A stretch of 64,000 nucleotides of DNA from Trichostrongylus colubriformis (GCA_963978905.1 OZ022257.1:14279664-14343663); one strand, 5' to 3'. Numbered from the stretch's first letter, positions 38,801 to 44,786 are shown. Numbers and translations: made by a program. Notes: generated from the sequence alone by a model not told the origin.

Positions 38801-41694
38801 ATCGCCACTCTTTCTAAACACACTGCTACTGAAGGAGCTGGCCAGATGTTTTGGGAAGTGGGGCATAGTTAGCGCTAGATCTGATGAACATGATGGACGA
38901 GTAAGGGCCTTACCCTGCAACTGCTCCAATTTGTGGAAGAGGATTCGTGGAAAATGCGCTTACGCATAACTGCCGTGAGAGGTCCCGCGACACCCAATTT
39001 TTTGGATTTTTCCAAATCAAGGCCACTTGAGGTGGTCAACTGAGGTTGCTTGTTGAGGGCCAATACTTGTGGATATCCCCTGCGAATATGGACGCTCATC
39101 GCCCTCTGCCGTTTTAGTTAAAGCGATTTGATCAATTGAAAATCCAAGCAGCTCGTTCTCATTTCTGCACTTCTGAAACCAGAGACAATGTGTTCCATCC
39201 AGTGATTCATCCCCTCCTCTTGCAGTACCCACATTTTTGGTCACCTTCGCTGGGACTCGGCTAAACAAGAACTCTTAAAGTGAAGTCATCTTGAAAGTGC
39301 CATTTTCGCAGCACTTTAAAATTTCCCTAGTAATTCGGAAACCTTGTAGCATTCCAAATAAAACATGTGTTTTGAAAGAGCAACTTTTCTATCTAACAGG
39401 CACAATATGTCAGCTGATTCATGTTGACGCGCTCTGATATTTAAATTTATCTTGTGAAGGCGAAAAAGCGGCCAGAACTTCCCTTACAACCTAATACAAA
39501 TACCAGGGATAGCGGCTAAATGTGGTGATTTTTTTAATATGTTGTTCATACGTACAGGCCATGCAGCTGGTTTTTATAAAGCCTAAGCCCAATAGTGGAA
39601 GGATGCAATCGGGATCATGACATTTTCAATGGGGTTTTCCATTTTATTATTGCAGATTCCCGATCAACAGCTTGGAATGGGCATCGGAAAGCGATCACGT
39701 GGGATACTCGTCACCTCTCTTCAGCCTGGTTCAGCAGCTGCTGAGAAGTTGAAAGTCGGAGATCGAATATTGGCCGTGAATGGGTTACCCGTCACCGATC
39801 AGGTTTGTGCTTTTCAAATCTCCTCATGTCCACCTACCACAAACAGTTTTGGGGGCCAAGCGGTATAAAATTCATGGCTTTCACTCAGCGATTGACCGAC
39901 TCTGAAAGGGTGAAAGGCTTGCTAGGCCGCGTTCATACTCAGCGCCGGTAGAGAGTTACTGCGTTTATAGGTATTAAGGCAGAATGGCACGGAGGAAGTG
40001 CTGAGACCGGGCAGACAACGAGGTAGGGTGGCATAGACGAAGACGTACCCAGCCCAGCCACACCCCGCCGCTGGCACCGCGAAGTATGAACGCAGCCTTA
40101 ACTCGATTGTGTTTCGAATTGGAGATTTTCGGTAGCTGTACCCCCCTCCCCAGCAATTTAAAGACAGTGTTAGGGGTAATGTGGGTGATAAAAAATCTCA
40201 AAAGGAGTCATTAAGTGAAAAACTACGGGTCTGAAAGGCCTATGCATGGCGAAATCCCCCGCGGACGGAGCCTCCTTGAGCTGTGGCGGAGGCGGCCTCG
40301 TCAGAACAAGCCGCCTCGGTTTAGGGCAGCCCGCCTCCAGGGGACGTGATTAGTGGTTGATCACGGTGAGGTTGGTCAAGGGAATCGGCAGGATTGAGGG
40401 TATCGCAGCGCGCTTTCTCATTTTTATTAGGCTGTCCCGAAAGTTCCGGAACACCTTGGCGGACAAGGGTTTTCGGGCCTTCCCACGATGGATAGCCAGG
40501 GCATTTGTCGATTGACTTTGAGCAACGTTCCATGCCATAGGTATATAAGGATTCGCGCCTATCCACAAAAGGAATAGAGCTCGAAATGGACGAGACGTCA
40601 CTCCGTGCATTGTACCTCTACGAGTTCACCGAGGGAGTTCCATAATGGAAGCGGTCCAAATAATCAGCGTCGCATGTGGAGCAAGCACAACTATCCACCG
40701 TTGGTTCACCCGCTTCCGTCCTGAAGATATAGCCCTGAAAGATCAGCAACGCAGTGGCTGTCCATCTGAGCTGACGATCAGCTTCTCAGGAGAACCGTGC
40801 AGGAAAACCCCACGGCAAGCACACGTGAAGTAGCCCTGCTACTCGGTTGTGGGAACACCACAGTCGATCAGCATCTCACTCGGCTGGGATACCGGAAAGT
40901 GCTCTGGACTTGAACACCCCATGCCCTATCCGACAGCCGACATCTGGCAACATTCACCCGGGACACCTTGGCGACGCTAGGCTGGGAAGTGCTACCACAT
41001 CCTCCATATAGCCCCGACCTCGCACCGTCTGACTACCACCTGTTCGCCCCTCTACAAAACTTCCTAAAGGGAAACAGCTCAAAAAGCAGCGCGACATCGA
41101 GATGGAGGTCGAGCATTTCTTCGCGAGGCAGTCTCAACAGTTCTGGGCGGATGGGATTGGCAAGCTTCCGGATAGATGACAGAAGGTGATAGATAGTAAT
41201 GGTGAATATCTTGTTAGCTGAAATGTGTTTATGTTGTAAAGAAATAAATTTGGAAAAAAAATGGTGTTCCGGAACTTTCGGGACAACCTAATAGCTCGAA
41301 GCTCACCACATGAAAATAGGTGCTGTCGCATTTCCGAACATCCCTTCATGTTTACGTCTTGGTAATGCCAATGGAAAACCTATGCGGACTACCCGCCTCT
41401 TGACGGAAAGGTCGTCCGCGCCTAGAACCAACGGTGGGAAGGGGTCCTATTTCTCGGGTATTTGGCCATTTCCATCGTTTTTTTTCTATACTGTCCTGTT
41501 ACTAGGCATCTCGGCTTTCATATGCACTACTTCTTTTACTTTTCGTCCGAATTTCCCCTAAAGCTGCCTCTAAGAAATACAGTTCTACAGAAGCTAAACG
41601 AATTCGATTTCAGCTATCAGCGGTGACATTCGTCAAAGCAAGTGGTCCACGGCTATTTCTACAAATCGCTCGACCACGAACTCCTCCTCAATAG
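2667..41694 (+). CDS. mpz-1: Multi-PDZ scaffold protein, C-terminal part (29 exons, six PDZ domains)
   Basis: This is the 3' portion of a MUPP1/PATJ-like multi-PDZ scaffold, best matched by family memory to nematode MPZ-1. Exons: 2667-2826, 8821-8918, 9144-9250, 11202-11300, 11472-11712, 13244-13424, 14405-14637, 14797-14931, 15864-15942, 16018-16172, 16238-16354, 18283-18885, 19555-19629, 19857-19953, 20032-20219, 21793-21909, 22509-22571, 25461-25533, 29550-29629, 31388-31522, 34238-34309, 34651-34774, 36196-36287, 36350-36442, 37247-37324, 37391-37558, 37632-37733, 39656-39802, 41614-41694. They total 3993 nt in one open frame, 1330 residues plus TAG, and all introns are GT-AG. PDZ domains lie at residues of this fragment about 41-130, 432-527, 806-892, 959-1043, 1060-1142 and 1256-1326. 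PDZ domains bind C-terminal peptides of membrane receptors and channels. In C. elegans MPZ-1 is reported to bind the serotonin receptor SER-1. The 5' exons are outside the window. No signal peptide or membrane segment is seen, so the protein should be cytoplasmic and submembrane. Confidence 0.9.
3606..3900. repeat. tRNA-derived inverted repeat pair
   Basis: Arms at 3606-3727 and 3778-3900 are near-perfect reverse complements around a 50-bp loop. Each arm carries a tRNA-like segment: an A-box-like GTGTAATGGATTAGCAC and a B-box GGTTCGAGTCC with a matching acceptor-like stem (TGTCGG and CCGACA). The anticodon arm does not fold well, so this is more likely a SINE-like or foldback element than two working tRNA genes. 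Confidence 0.75.
4941..5001. mobile_element. MITE family R3, half copy
   Basis: The sequence CGCCGTTAGACTTCGCGATT matches the left end of the R3 copies, but no opposite end is visible. Confidence 0.5.
6073..6260 (+). repeat. Dispersed repeat R7, copy 1
   Basis: AGGAACCGGGAGGGGTCCGA through ACTTTCCGAGTTGTCCG matches 34823-35010 in the same orientation. Confidence 0.65.
7179..7743 (+). mobile_element. TTAA MITE family R1 copy
   Basis: The left end is ATAAAGACAGCACTAGGGG and the right end ATGCTGCCTTTAA. The inner block with GCGGCGGGATCGAAGG and the GGCAACATGCCAATGGAAAA motif matches the other copies. It lies in the intron between exons 1 and 2. Confidence 0.8.
8821..8918 (+). CDS. mpz-1: mpz-1 exon 2: PDZ1 core
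   Basis: The acceptor is gcttttag and the donor CAA/gtgcgt. Two bases complete the split Gly. It encodes the middle strands of PDZ1 ([20 protein letters not shown]), ending at the start of the GD turn. It follows a 5994-bp intron, the longest seen here. Confidence 0.9.
9144..9250 (+). CDS. mpz-1: mpz-1 exon 3: PDZ1 GD turn and alpha-B helix
   Basis: The acceptor is agttttag and the donor GCAA/gttcgt. It begins VGDYIVRIN, the conserved GD-hydrophobic-hydrophobic-N core of a PDZ domain, and runs through the alpha-B helix [11 protein letters not shown]. The first helix position is Ser or Gln rather than His, so PDZ1 is not a textbook class I domain. Confidence 0.9.
9303..9797. mobile_element. 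Tc1-like MITE with TA target duplication
   Basis: Terminal repeats start CAGTAGCGCTCAAAAGTCTT and end in GAGCGCTACTG, with TTCGGCCAAA matching TTTGGCCGAA further in. TA flanks both ends (9301-9302, 9798-9799). It is 495 bp with no transposase. It lies just after mpz-1 exon 3. Confidence 0.8.
10372..10800. mobile_element. Foldback MITE family R4, copy 1
   Basis: The ends are AAAGGAATCGTTCACGGAAA and the complement TTCTGTGGACGATTCCTT. Both arms continue inward with matching sequence (CATATGTTTATGTT, GCCGCATGCAAAGTTTCACG, CCGCGGCGGACGACGGG), so most of the element is one long inverted repeat able to form a hairpin. Confidence 0.85.
11202..11300 (+). CDS. mpz-1: mpz-1 exon 4: PDZ1 last strand and linker
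   Basis: The acceptor is cacttcag and the donor CGAA/gtaagt. One base completes the split Asn codon. It reads [17 protein letters not shown], the last strand of PDZ1 and a following amphipathic segment. A 153-codon open frame on the opposite strand covers this exon, but the phase match and the PDZ strand support the plus-strand reading. Confidence 0.85.
11472..11712 (+). CDS. mpz-1: mpz-1 exon 5: acidic Ser/Thr/Glu linker
   Basis: The acceptor is aattccag and the donor AAG/gtgagc. It encodes 80 residues, rich in Ser, Glu and Asp, of the linker between PDZ1 and PDZ2, ending in a short hydrophobic helix ([11 protein letters not shown]). The composition suggests a disordered, phosphorylatable spacer. 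Confidence 0.85.
12647..13081. mobile_element. MITE R12 with R4-like termini
   Basis: The ends are TAAAGGTGTCGTCTATGGAA and TTCCGTGAACGATCTCTTTA, variants of the R4 ends, but the interior is different. Related interior sequence occurs at about 45780-46050 and 55440-55770 in the saposin flanks (the block with TCAAGGACG, AAATCAACAT and the GTTTCTGTTTATG run). Confidence 0.65.
13244..13424 (+). CDS. mpz-1: mpz-1 exon 6: Pro/Ser-rich linker
   Basis: The acceptor is gctttcag and the donor TCAG/gtaagt (phase 1). It starts [12 protein letters not shown] and then becomes Pro- and Ser-rich (RPPPPSSDH). The run of prolines is a possible SH3 or WW ligand, which is inference only. Confidence 0.85.
14405..14637 (+). 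CDS. mpz-1: mpz-1 exon 7: Ser-rich linker
   Basis: The acceptor is cttttcag-like (tctttcag) and the donor GAG/gtaatc. It encodes 78 residues of Ser, Arg and Glu-rich spacer with several basic-Ser motifs (RSSRVS). No domain is recognised. Phase 1 entry and phase 0 exit agree with both neighbours. Confidence 0.85.
14797..14931 (+). CDS. mpz-1: mpz-1 exon 8: linker
   Basis: The acceptor is gtcattcag and the donor CAG/gtaatc. It has 45 codons, symmetric 0-0 phase. It encodes a linker with a basic patch and a Ser/Thr cluster ([15 protein letters not shown]). Because it is symmetric it could be skipped without a frameshift. Confidence 0.82.
15864..15942 (+). CDS. mpz-1: mpz-1 exon 9: start of PDZ2
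   Basis: The acceptor is gatttcag and the donor TTTG/gtatca. It encodes the first strand and binding loop of PDZ2 ([15 protein letters not shown]), splitting the loop Gly codon as exon 1 does for PDZ1. Confidence 0.9.
16018..16172 (+). CDS. mpz-1: mpz-1 exon 10: PDZ2 core
   Basis: The acceptor is tttttag and the donor TCT/gtaagt. It reads [10 protein letters not shown], then [17 protein letters not shown] and MGDRVIS, a canonical PDZ core. It is separated from exon 11 by a 65-bp intron, much shorter than its neighbours. Confidence 0.95.
16238..16354 (+). CDS. mpz-1: mpz-1 exon 11: PDZ2 end
   Basis: The acceptor is atttccag and the donor CAG/gtactt. It reads [20 protein letters not shown], with His at the first alpha-B position (class I, preferring S/T-x-hydrophobic C-termini), and the last strand PVRFVLQSL. 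Confidence 0.95.
16862..17449 (+). mobile_element. TTAA MITE family R1 copy
   Basis: The left end is TTAAAAACAGCATTAGGGA and the right end CCCCTAATGCTGCCTTTAA. It lies in the mpz-1 intron between exons 11 and 12, in the same orientation as the 40158 copy. Confidence 0.82.
17941..18105. mobile_element. MITE family R3, copy 1
   Basis: Inverted ends CGCCGTCAGC and GTGTGACGGCG, with TGCGATTTTGCG-type inner repeats. Related copies lie at 38016-38113 and a half copy at 4941-5001. Confidence 0.65.
18283..18885 (+). CDS. mpz-1: mpz-1 exon 12: long Glu/Ser/Pro-rich repetitive linker
   Basis: This is the longest exon (201 codons), symmetric 0-0, with acceptor gctttcag and donor GAG/gtatgt. The first half has degenerate 10-13-residue units built on ES-P-KKPEI/V (for example [30 protein letters not shown]). 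The second half is Glu, Ala and Ser-rich. It is strongly acidic and probably disordered, linking PDZ2 to PDZ3. Confidence 0.88.
19555..19629 (+). CDS. mpz-1: mpz-1 exon 13: short Ser/Glu linker
   Basis: The acceptor is actttcag and the donor CAG/gtcagg. It has 25 codons, symmetric, reading [21 protein letters not shown] second copy of most of this exon lies in a later intron at about 20456-20516 without splice sites. The exon is supported by phase and composition only. Confidence 0.75.
19857..19953 (+). CDS. mpz-1: mpz-1 exon 14: acidic linker before PDZ3
   Basis: The acceptor is tgattcag and the donor CAAG/gtatac (phase 1). It encodes a Ser-rich then acidic stretch ([15 protein letters not shown]) leading into PDZ3. 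Confidence 0.85.
20032..20219 (+). CDS. mpz-1: mpz-1 exon 15: PDZ3 first two thirds
   Basis: The acceptor is aatttcag and the donor GAG/gtgagt. It starts with a basic segment (AKIKRKYG), then [20 protein letters not shown] (GLGI loop), an extended strand with NTFVLSVK, and ends RAGDELLE at the GD turn. Confidence 0.95.
20456..20516 (+). pseudogene. Intronic decayed copy of mpz-1 exon 13
   Basis: TCGGGTCCATTG at the start and GACGAG-CCAG further on follow exon 13 (19555-19612), with roughly four of five bases the same by eye. It lacks the tttcag acceptor and the donor, and reads [14 protein letters not shown]. Confidence 0.6.
20677..20722. repeat. Perfect 20-bp stem hairpin
   Basis: Arms 20677-20696 (CGCGCACAAGAGTTGCGCGG) and 20703-20722 are exact complements around the loop CATGCT. 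It lies in the mpz-1 intron between exons 15 and 16. Confidence 0.9.
21793..21909 (+). CDS. mpz-1: mpz-1 exon 16: PDZ3 end
   Basis: The acceptor is tttttcag and the donor ATG/gtgaga. It reads [20 protein letters not shown], where His is at or near the first alpha-B position, followed by the last strand LEIVVCRRD. Confidence 0.93.
22509..22571 (+). CDS. mpz-1: mpz-1 exon 17: 21-codon Pro-rich microexon
   Basis: The acceptor is ctttcag and the donor GTG/gttagt. It reads [20 protein letters not shown]. It is symmetric (0-0) and short, so it could be optional. Support is phase, splice sites and linker-like composition. Confidence 0.78.
22572..25460. other. mpz-1 intron between exons 17 and 18
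   Basis: It contains the 22674-22771 hairpin, a short CGTGTG microsatellite at about 24589-24611, G homopolymers at about 25061 and 25294, and otherwise unremarkable sequence. Confidence 0.6.
22674..22771. repeat. Near-perfect 45-bp stem hairpin
   Basis: Left arm 22674-22719 and right arm 22727-22771 are complementary except for one extra C, with the 7-nt loop ATAAAAC. It lies 102 bp downstream of exon 17, in its intron. Confidence 0.9.
25461..25533 (+). CDS. mpz-1: mpz-1 exon 18: linker, with alternative acceptor
   Basis: The acceptor is attttcag and the donor GAAA/gtgagt (phase 1). It reads [21 protein letters not shown] second acceptor, tgcttcag, would start the exon at 25434 and add nine in-frame residues (TAHVNSHFQ). 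Confidence 0.8.
25534..29549. other. mpz-1 intron between exons 18 and 19
   Basis: A 4016-bp intron with the 26665-27594 inverted repeat and related TATCATGTAGTATC sequence near 28580-28630. No exon is supported. Confidence 0.6.
26665..27594. repeat. Inverted repeat, 134-bp arms, 660-bp spacer
   Basis: Arms 26665-26798 and 27462-27594 match as reverse complements with few differences (core ATCGAGTGGTATCATGAAGT). Both encode similar peptides in the outward frame. It lies in the intron between exons 18 and 19. A related GTGGTATCGTGTAGTATC stretch lies near 28580-28630. Confidence 0.75.
29550..29629 (+). CDS. mpz-1: mpz-1 exon 19: basic segment and start of PDZ4
   Basis: The acceptor is ttttttcag and the donor AAG/gtaatt. 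It reads [20 protein letters not shown] and then LIEIDK, the first strand of PDZ4. The intron before it is 4016 bp. Confidence 0.85.
29630..31387. other. mpz-1 intron between exons 19 and 20
   Basis: 1758 bp, AT-rich, with no repeat family or exon that I can define. Confidence 0.6.
31388..31522 (+). CDS. mpz-1: mpz-1 exon 20: PDZ4 core
   Basis: The acceptor is cttttcag and the donor GAG/gtgctt. It reads [18 protein letters not shown], then [20 protein letters not shown] and GDQVLE, a textbook PDZ core with a GLGL binding loop. Confidence 0.96.
32684..33098. mobile_element. Foldback MITE family R4, copy 2
   Basis: The termini are TTGAGGGAATCGCCCAC and TTCGTGAACGATTCCTCTTA. The arms are similar to copy 1, with inner GC-rich blocks (CCCCGTCGTCCGACGCGG). 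It lies between mpz-1 exons 20 and 21. Confidence 0.82.
33341..33770. mobile_element. Foldback MITE family R4, copy 3
   Basis: The best-preserved termini are TAAAGGAATCGTCCACGGAA and its exact complement at the right end. It lies 242 bp from copy 2, in the same intron. Confidence 0.87.
34238..34309 (+). CDS. mpz-1: mpz-1 exon 21: PDZ4 alpha-B helix
   Basis: The acceptor is aatttcag and the donor AAG/gtttgc. It reads [20 protein letters not shown], with His at alpha-B1, so PDZ4 is class I. It has 24 codons. Confidence 0.95.
34332..34510. mobile_element. MITE family R8, copy 1
   Basis: The ends are GACCGCGTCCATACCTTGCG and GCAGAGTATGAACGCGACC, inverse to each other with a few changes. It lies between mpz-1 exons 21 and 22. 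Confidence 0.65.
34651..34774 (+). CDS. mpz-1: mpz-1 exon 22: PDZ4 end, short linker, PDZ5 start
   Basis: The acceptor is atattttag and the donor ATAG/gtaaca. It closes PDZ4 (VRLLIYRD), crosses a linker of about 16 residues, and opens PDZ5 ([18 protein letters not shown]). The short spacing between PDZ4 and PDZ5 suggests a tandem supramodule. Confidence 0.94.
34823..35010 (+). repeat. Dispersed repeat R7, copy 2
   Basis: It starts 49 bp after mpz-1 exon 22 and matches 6073-6260, including CACACTGACTTTCCGAGTTG. Confidence 0.65.
36196..36287 (+). CDS. mpz-1: mpz-1 exon 23: PDZ5 core
   Basis: The acceptor is cttttgcag and the donor CAG/gtattc. It reads [20 protein letters not shown] and then LMTGDQ. 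It is separated from exon 24 by a 62-bp intron. Confidence 0.95.
36350..36442 (+). CDS. mpz-1: mpz-1 exon 24: PDZ5 end
   Basis: The acceptor is atcttgcag and the donor AAG/gttgtc. It reads [20 protein letters not shown] and the last strand VGRVCLK. The first alpha-B residue is Gln rather than His, so ligand preference probably differs from PDZ2 and PDZ4. Confidence 0.95.
36571..37205 (+). repeat. Dispersed repeat R6, copy 1
   Basis: The block from CTGATACGGATGATAAG to about ATGGATTCATTTATC is homologous, in the same orientation, to 59269-59850. It includes TGATACTTGATGATAGT and CAGGATTCTCCTGGATCA. It fills most of the intron between exons 24 and 25. Confidence 0.75.
37247..37324 (+). CDS. 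mpz-1: mpz-1 exon 25: PDZ5 edge and linker
   Basis: The acceptor is tgattcag and the donor CGG/gtgagt. It reads [20 protein letters not shown]. It starts with the end of the last PDZ5 strand and continues as a likely helix. Confidence 0.85.
37391..37558 (+). CDS. mpz-1: mpz-1 exon 26: Pro-rich linker
   Basis: The acceptor is aatttcag and the donor CTG/gtaagc. It has 56 codons of Pro, Ser and Glu-rich sequence ([17 protein letters not shown]), with a possible proline-rich ligand site. Confidence 0.85.
37632..37733 (+). CDS. mpz-1: mpz-1 exon 27: acidic helical linker
   Basis: The acceptor is aattttag and the donor AAG/gtatac. It reads [21 protein letters not shown], charged with regularly spaced Leu, so it is likely a helix leading into PDZ6. 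Confidence 0.85.
38016..38113. mobile_element. MITE family R3, copy 2
   Basis: Inverted ends CGCCGTCAGACTTTGCGATT and GAATCGCAAAGCCTGACAGCG with a GC-rich core. It is about 98 bp. Confidence 0.7.
38135..38535 (+). repeat. Degenerate minisatellite around GTATAAATACCAG
   Basis: Versions of GTATAAATACCAGGATTAGC recur near 38142, 38260, 38365, 38430 and 38475, with one more beyond the inserted transposon near 39497. Inverse versions (GTACTGGTATTTATAC) occur near 31793. Confidence 0.5.
38600..39498. mobile_element. Terminal-inverted-repeat transposon remnant
   Basis: The ends TTAGGTTGTAAGGAAAGTTT and its near-complement (ending CTTACAACCTAA) enclose about 0.9 kb. The ends look mariner-like, but no transposase motif is recognisable in any frame. 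It interrupts a degenerate GTATAAATACCAG repeat in the intron before exon 28. Confidence 0.65.
39656..39802 (+). CDS. mpz-1: mpz-1 exon 28: PDZ6 core
   Basis: The acceptor is ttattgcag and the donor CAG/gtttgt. It reads [20 protein letters not shown], then [20 protein letters not shown] and NGLPVTDQ. The binding loop is LGMG. Confidence 0.95.
39924..40098. mobile_element. MITE family R8, copy 2
   Basis: The ends are AGGCCGCGTTCATACTCAGC and GCGAAGTATGAACGCAGCCT. It lies between mpz-1 exon 28 and the R1/mariner composite. Confidence 0.68.
40158..41573 (+). mobile_element. TTAA MITE family R1, split by the mariner element
   Basis: The ends are TTAAAGACAGTGTTAGGGG on the left and the complement-like CCCCTAAAGCTGCCTCTAA on the right. 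It lies in the last mpz-1 intron. Without the 865-bp mariner insert it would be about 550 bp. It closely matches the 63121 copy in inverse orientation. Confidence 0.85.
40427..41291 (+). mobile_element. Mariner-like element, internally deleted, nested in a MITE
   Basis: Terminal inverted repeats of about 29 bp begin TTAGGCTGTCCCGAAAGTTC and end in GGGACAACCTAA. TA is duplicated at 40425-40426 and 41292-41293. Inside, broken frames read [15 protein letters not shown] (N-terminal helix-turn-helix side) and [20 protein letters not shown] (catalytic region), diagnostic of mariner transposase. At 865 bp it is shorter than the usual ~1.3 kb and carries stops, so it is non-autonomous. Confidence 0.9.
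41614..41694 (+). CDS. mpz-1: mpz-1 exon 29: PDZ6 last strand and stop
   Basis: The acceptor is cgatttcag and the stop TAG is at 41692-41694. It reads [20 protein letters not shown] and then PRTPPQ. Exon 28 ends in phase 0, which selects this frame and completes the PDZ6 helix and last strand. The +2 frame stays open to a TGA at about 41793 but breaks the domain. Confidence 0.92.
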   Translation, partial: LSAVTFVKASGPRLFLQIARPRTPPQ

Positions 41695-42344
41695 CAACAG
41701 CACAACACTCATCTAATCAGTCAGCACCGAAAACGCACTGTGATACGGGACCACATTATGGCAGTGAGCTCGACGACGGAGTCACCTCATGAGGAGGACC
41801 CCACCGACTAGTATTTATCCGTTTAGAGGCACATGTAGGTTCAGCAGTAATTCGTCTAGAGCTTCATATGTGAAACTCGCGTTCCAGTTGAGTTAACGAT
41901 GACGAGTTTCGTTTGTGTTCATCATCGCACGTTCGATTTTTTGTTAGGGAAAACTTATCAATTCACACAAAGCTCTGCCATAATGTCTTTTCAAGCCCAT
42001 TTTTATTTGTTGTTGTGTTTTGTATTACTATATAATATGTGCATACTCATATTTATGATCATAATTTTGGCGATATCTGAAGAGAGTAAATATCTATGTC
42101 GAGGAGAGCTGACTGTGTTGAATCATGGAACTGACAGAAAGATAGTACAGATGATGCAAAAATCCGAAAAAATGTGCAAAAAAATTAGAGTCTTAGTAGA
42201 CGGAAGAAAGGGTGCCTGTCCACTTCGAAAGTTGGGCAAAAAACCGTCCGACACCGAGCACAGCACATGGGGATATGGCAACTTCTATCACCGTTCCAGG
42301 ATAACGTTCCAGGGCGGTAGGGGCGTTAGTTGATGTCGGCATTC

Positions 42345-42890
42345 GAACCTAGTGCTATTTTTGTGATCAGCACCTCAAATAACCCCTACACGCATGGTTT
42401 CAGCAGATTTTGGGAAATAAGTAGTTGCACAAACTTGGTACTTCGCGAAATTGGCGCCATTCTTGGGACTGGGGGCCATATTCGTGACCAGCATCTCAAA
42501 CAACCTTCATGTACAAGGTTTTAGCAAACTCCTGCTCTGTGGCAAGAAATAGTTACACCAAGTTGGTGCAAATGCACCGAAGCCACAAACGGAGGCCTCG
42601 TCGGTGATCAACACCCAAAATATCCTTACAACAACGACTCAGCAAATTCAGTGACAACAATCTATTGCACCAATTTGGTGCAATTTGGTACAATTGCGCC
42701 CAATTGTCGTCAATCTTCGAAAGGGGTCATATCGTGACTACCACCACAGAGAACCCCTGAAAGTAAGGCGAAAGTAAGGCCACGAATAGTTGGTGTAAAT
42801 GCGCCAAATTGGCGCGAAAGCCAGAAGTGGAGGCCATTTCTGCGATCAGCACCCCAAATAACGCTTACAGGCAAAGCATCAGCAAATTTT
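42345..42890 (+). repeat. Degenerate ~120-bp tandem repeat, about five units
   Basis: The motif GTGATCAGCACCTCAAATAA, followed by a CAGCAAA block, recurs near 42363, 42485, 42606, 42735 and 42850. The fourth unit is the most diverged. AATTGGCGCCA/GGTGCAA blocks sit between. Confidence 0.65.
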
Positions 42891-44786
42891 TTTTGATCAT
42901 TTCCTTGCAGGTGAAAAACAGATATTTCATGAGCCCCATAGTTTTCGCATAGTCTGCAATAAAATTGTAAATCGTGTTTATCATGGTGACAATCGCACAT
43001 GCGGTTTGGCTACAGTTCCTTGCGCATTAGATTTTTATATGTTGTACGCTCTCAATAACCCGTCCAATGTACGCGGCGGGGTTTTTTCTATAGGTTGCGA
43101 AGGAGAGGGCACCGAGACTTCTCGGTTTTTTTTCTCTTCGATGTGCGGCCATTCATGACTAGGCTGCGGCTTCGGCGCGTCGGTCTAGGTTTCGACATGG
43201 AGGCCCGCCCCGGTAGACTTTTCGTACAAGTGGGACATGCAACTCGTGAGAAGTGAGAGCCGGTGCACCAGCAACAGTCGATCACGGTAGGCAGTCCACA
43301 CAAATGGCAGCTCTGTTAGGGTAGGAGGGCCCAGGTTCCTCTTGTTGGTACGATTGTTCTTCTTGATTATGTACGTGGCGGGGATTTCTGTAGGGGCAGG
43401 GTCAAGCGTCCAGTTGAGAGAAATTTTCAAAAAATACGACCCCCCAACAAAAAGGGAGCCTCAACACGACCCCCCCCCCTTTTTTTTCAGGTTCCGCTTC
43501 TTCTGTGGCTTCTACCAAGCCAGTGCGATCCACCAGGGAAATTAAGAGCCTATGGTAAAAAAATACTGAGGCCAAATCAAACTCCTGACGAAAGAGAGAA
43601 ATAAGAAACTAACAAAACTCAGTACTCATATCAAAACAAAATCGTCCAACATAAGAACCCTACAATCCCAATATTTATATTCCGACAAAATCGTCTAACA
43701 TAACCCTACAATTTCAATATTAATATTCTGGAACGAAAGCGTTGTCAAAGGAGAAGGATTAATGGTCATGCAAGTCATACGGCAGAAATTAAGGGTTAAA
43801 AAAATAGGAATAGAAGAGTTAAAAGGTAAAAGAAAAGCTAAAAAGGAGCCATGTAATACGCTCCACAGCGCCCCATCTGATCGCTGGTCGCTTCTGCGGC
43901 TGCGCACGGCGATCACGATGGAGCGCCTTATCTTCCCCATGCTAAATTCCGGCATTTTTAAAACACTTTAAACTTTACCTAGAGCCCATCTTTCGAACAG
44001 CTGTGAACTGCTTTATTAATACCAGATGAGGATTAGATGAGGAAAATCTTGAAGTGTTTCATTCAAATGGCCATAACATCCCTCAAACTTAACCATATGA
44101 GTGCGTTGGTGAGGCGGGGTCTGCTAGGTTGCCTTTCAAAGGACTACCTGAGCTATGCCATATCTTCAAAACGAAGCAAGAAAATTTCAGGAAAGCCAGT
44201 CGAGGAAAAAATTTTTTCTTGAATTTTCGAGACCTTCCCAAGATTCTTCCGAAAAATTGATCCATTGTTACTGAAATTTCTCTAGTATGCATCCCTCGCT
44301 CTTGAAGACCTGGTTGAAGGGTGAGAAGCTCGGTCAGCTTCTCTGTGAGATGCGCCAAGAATGAGGATTTCATCTACATTCTCAATGAATACAAACGTTT
44401 TTCGGGTCCGCATAGTGGCCGCTAACACTAGATTACGTACTCGCAATAGTAGTAAGATATGATATAGGTCCATATCAGCTAATTTTTCTTTTTCATCCCA
44501 TAGTTTCTGGTGTATTCCTCCACGGTGATACCCGTGGAGAGATGCCACTTCCCACGGCTAATCGGTAAATTTCGGAGGTGTATCTGTACGTGAAATCGGT
44601 GCCAGCGGACCAATGAAAGGGTCATTGACATTGGTTGGCTTCGTTGTGGATCGCGCCATGCATGAAGTTCCCATGATGATTATGTTAATAATCGGTTTTA
44701 TCATTTCTCCCCTTACACTTCAGACCTCGGCCTGAGAAATTCTGTTGATCACTGCCTACTTTAACGATTACGACCCCCCTTGCCTC

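Noticed and set aside
41615..41793. Alternative frame of the last mpz-1 exon, open for about 60 codons to a TGA
   Set aside because: Exon 28 ends in phase 0, and only the frame ending at 41694 completes the PDZ6 helix and last strand.
41899..42333. 145-codon plus-strand frame with a hydrophobic stretch
   Set aside because: It lies in the presumed 3' UTR of mpz-1, has no signal for a separate gene, no splice context and runs into repeat-like DNA.
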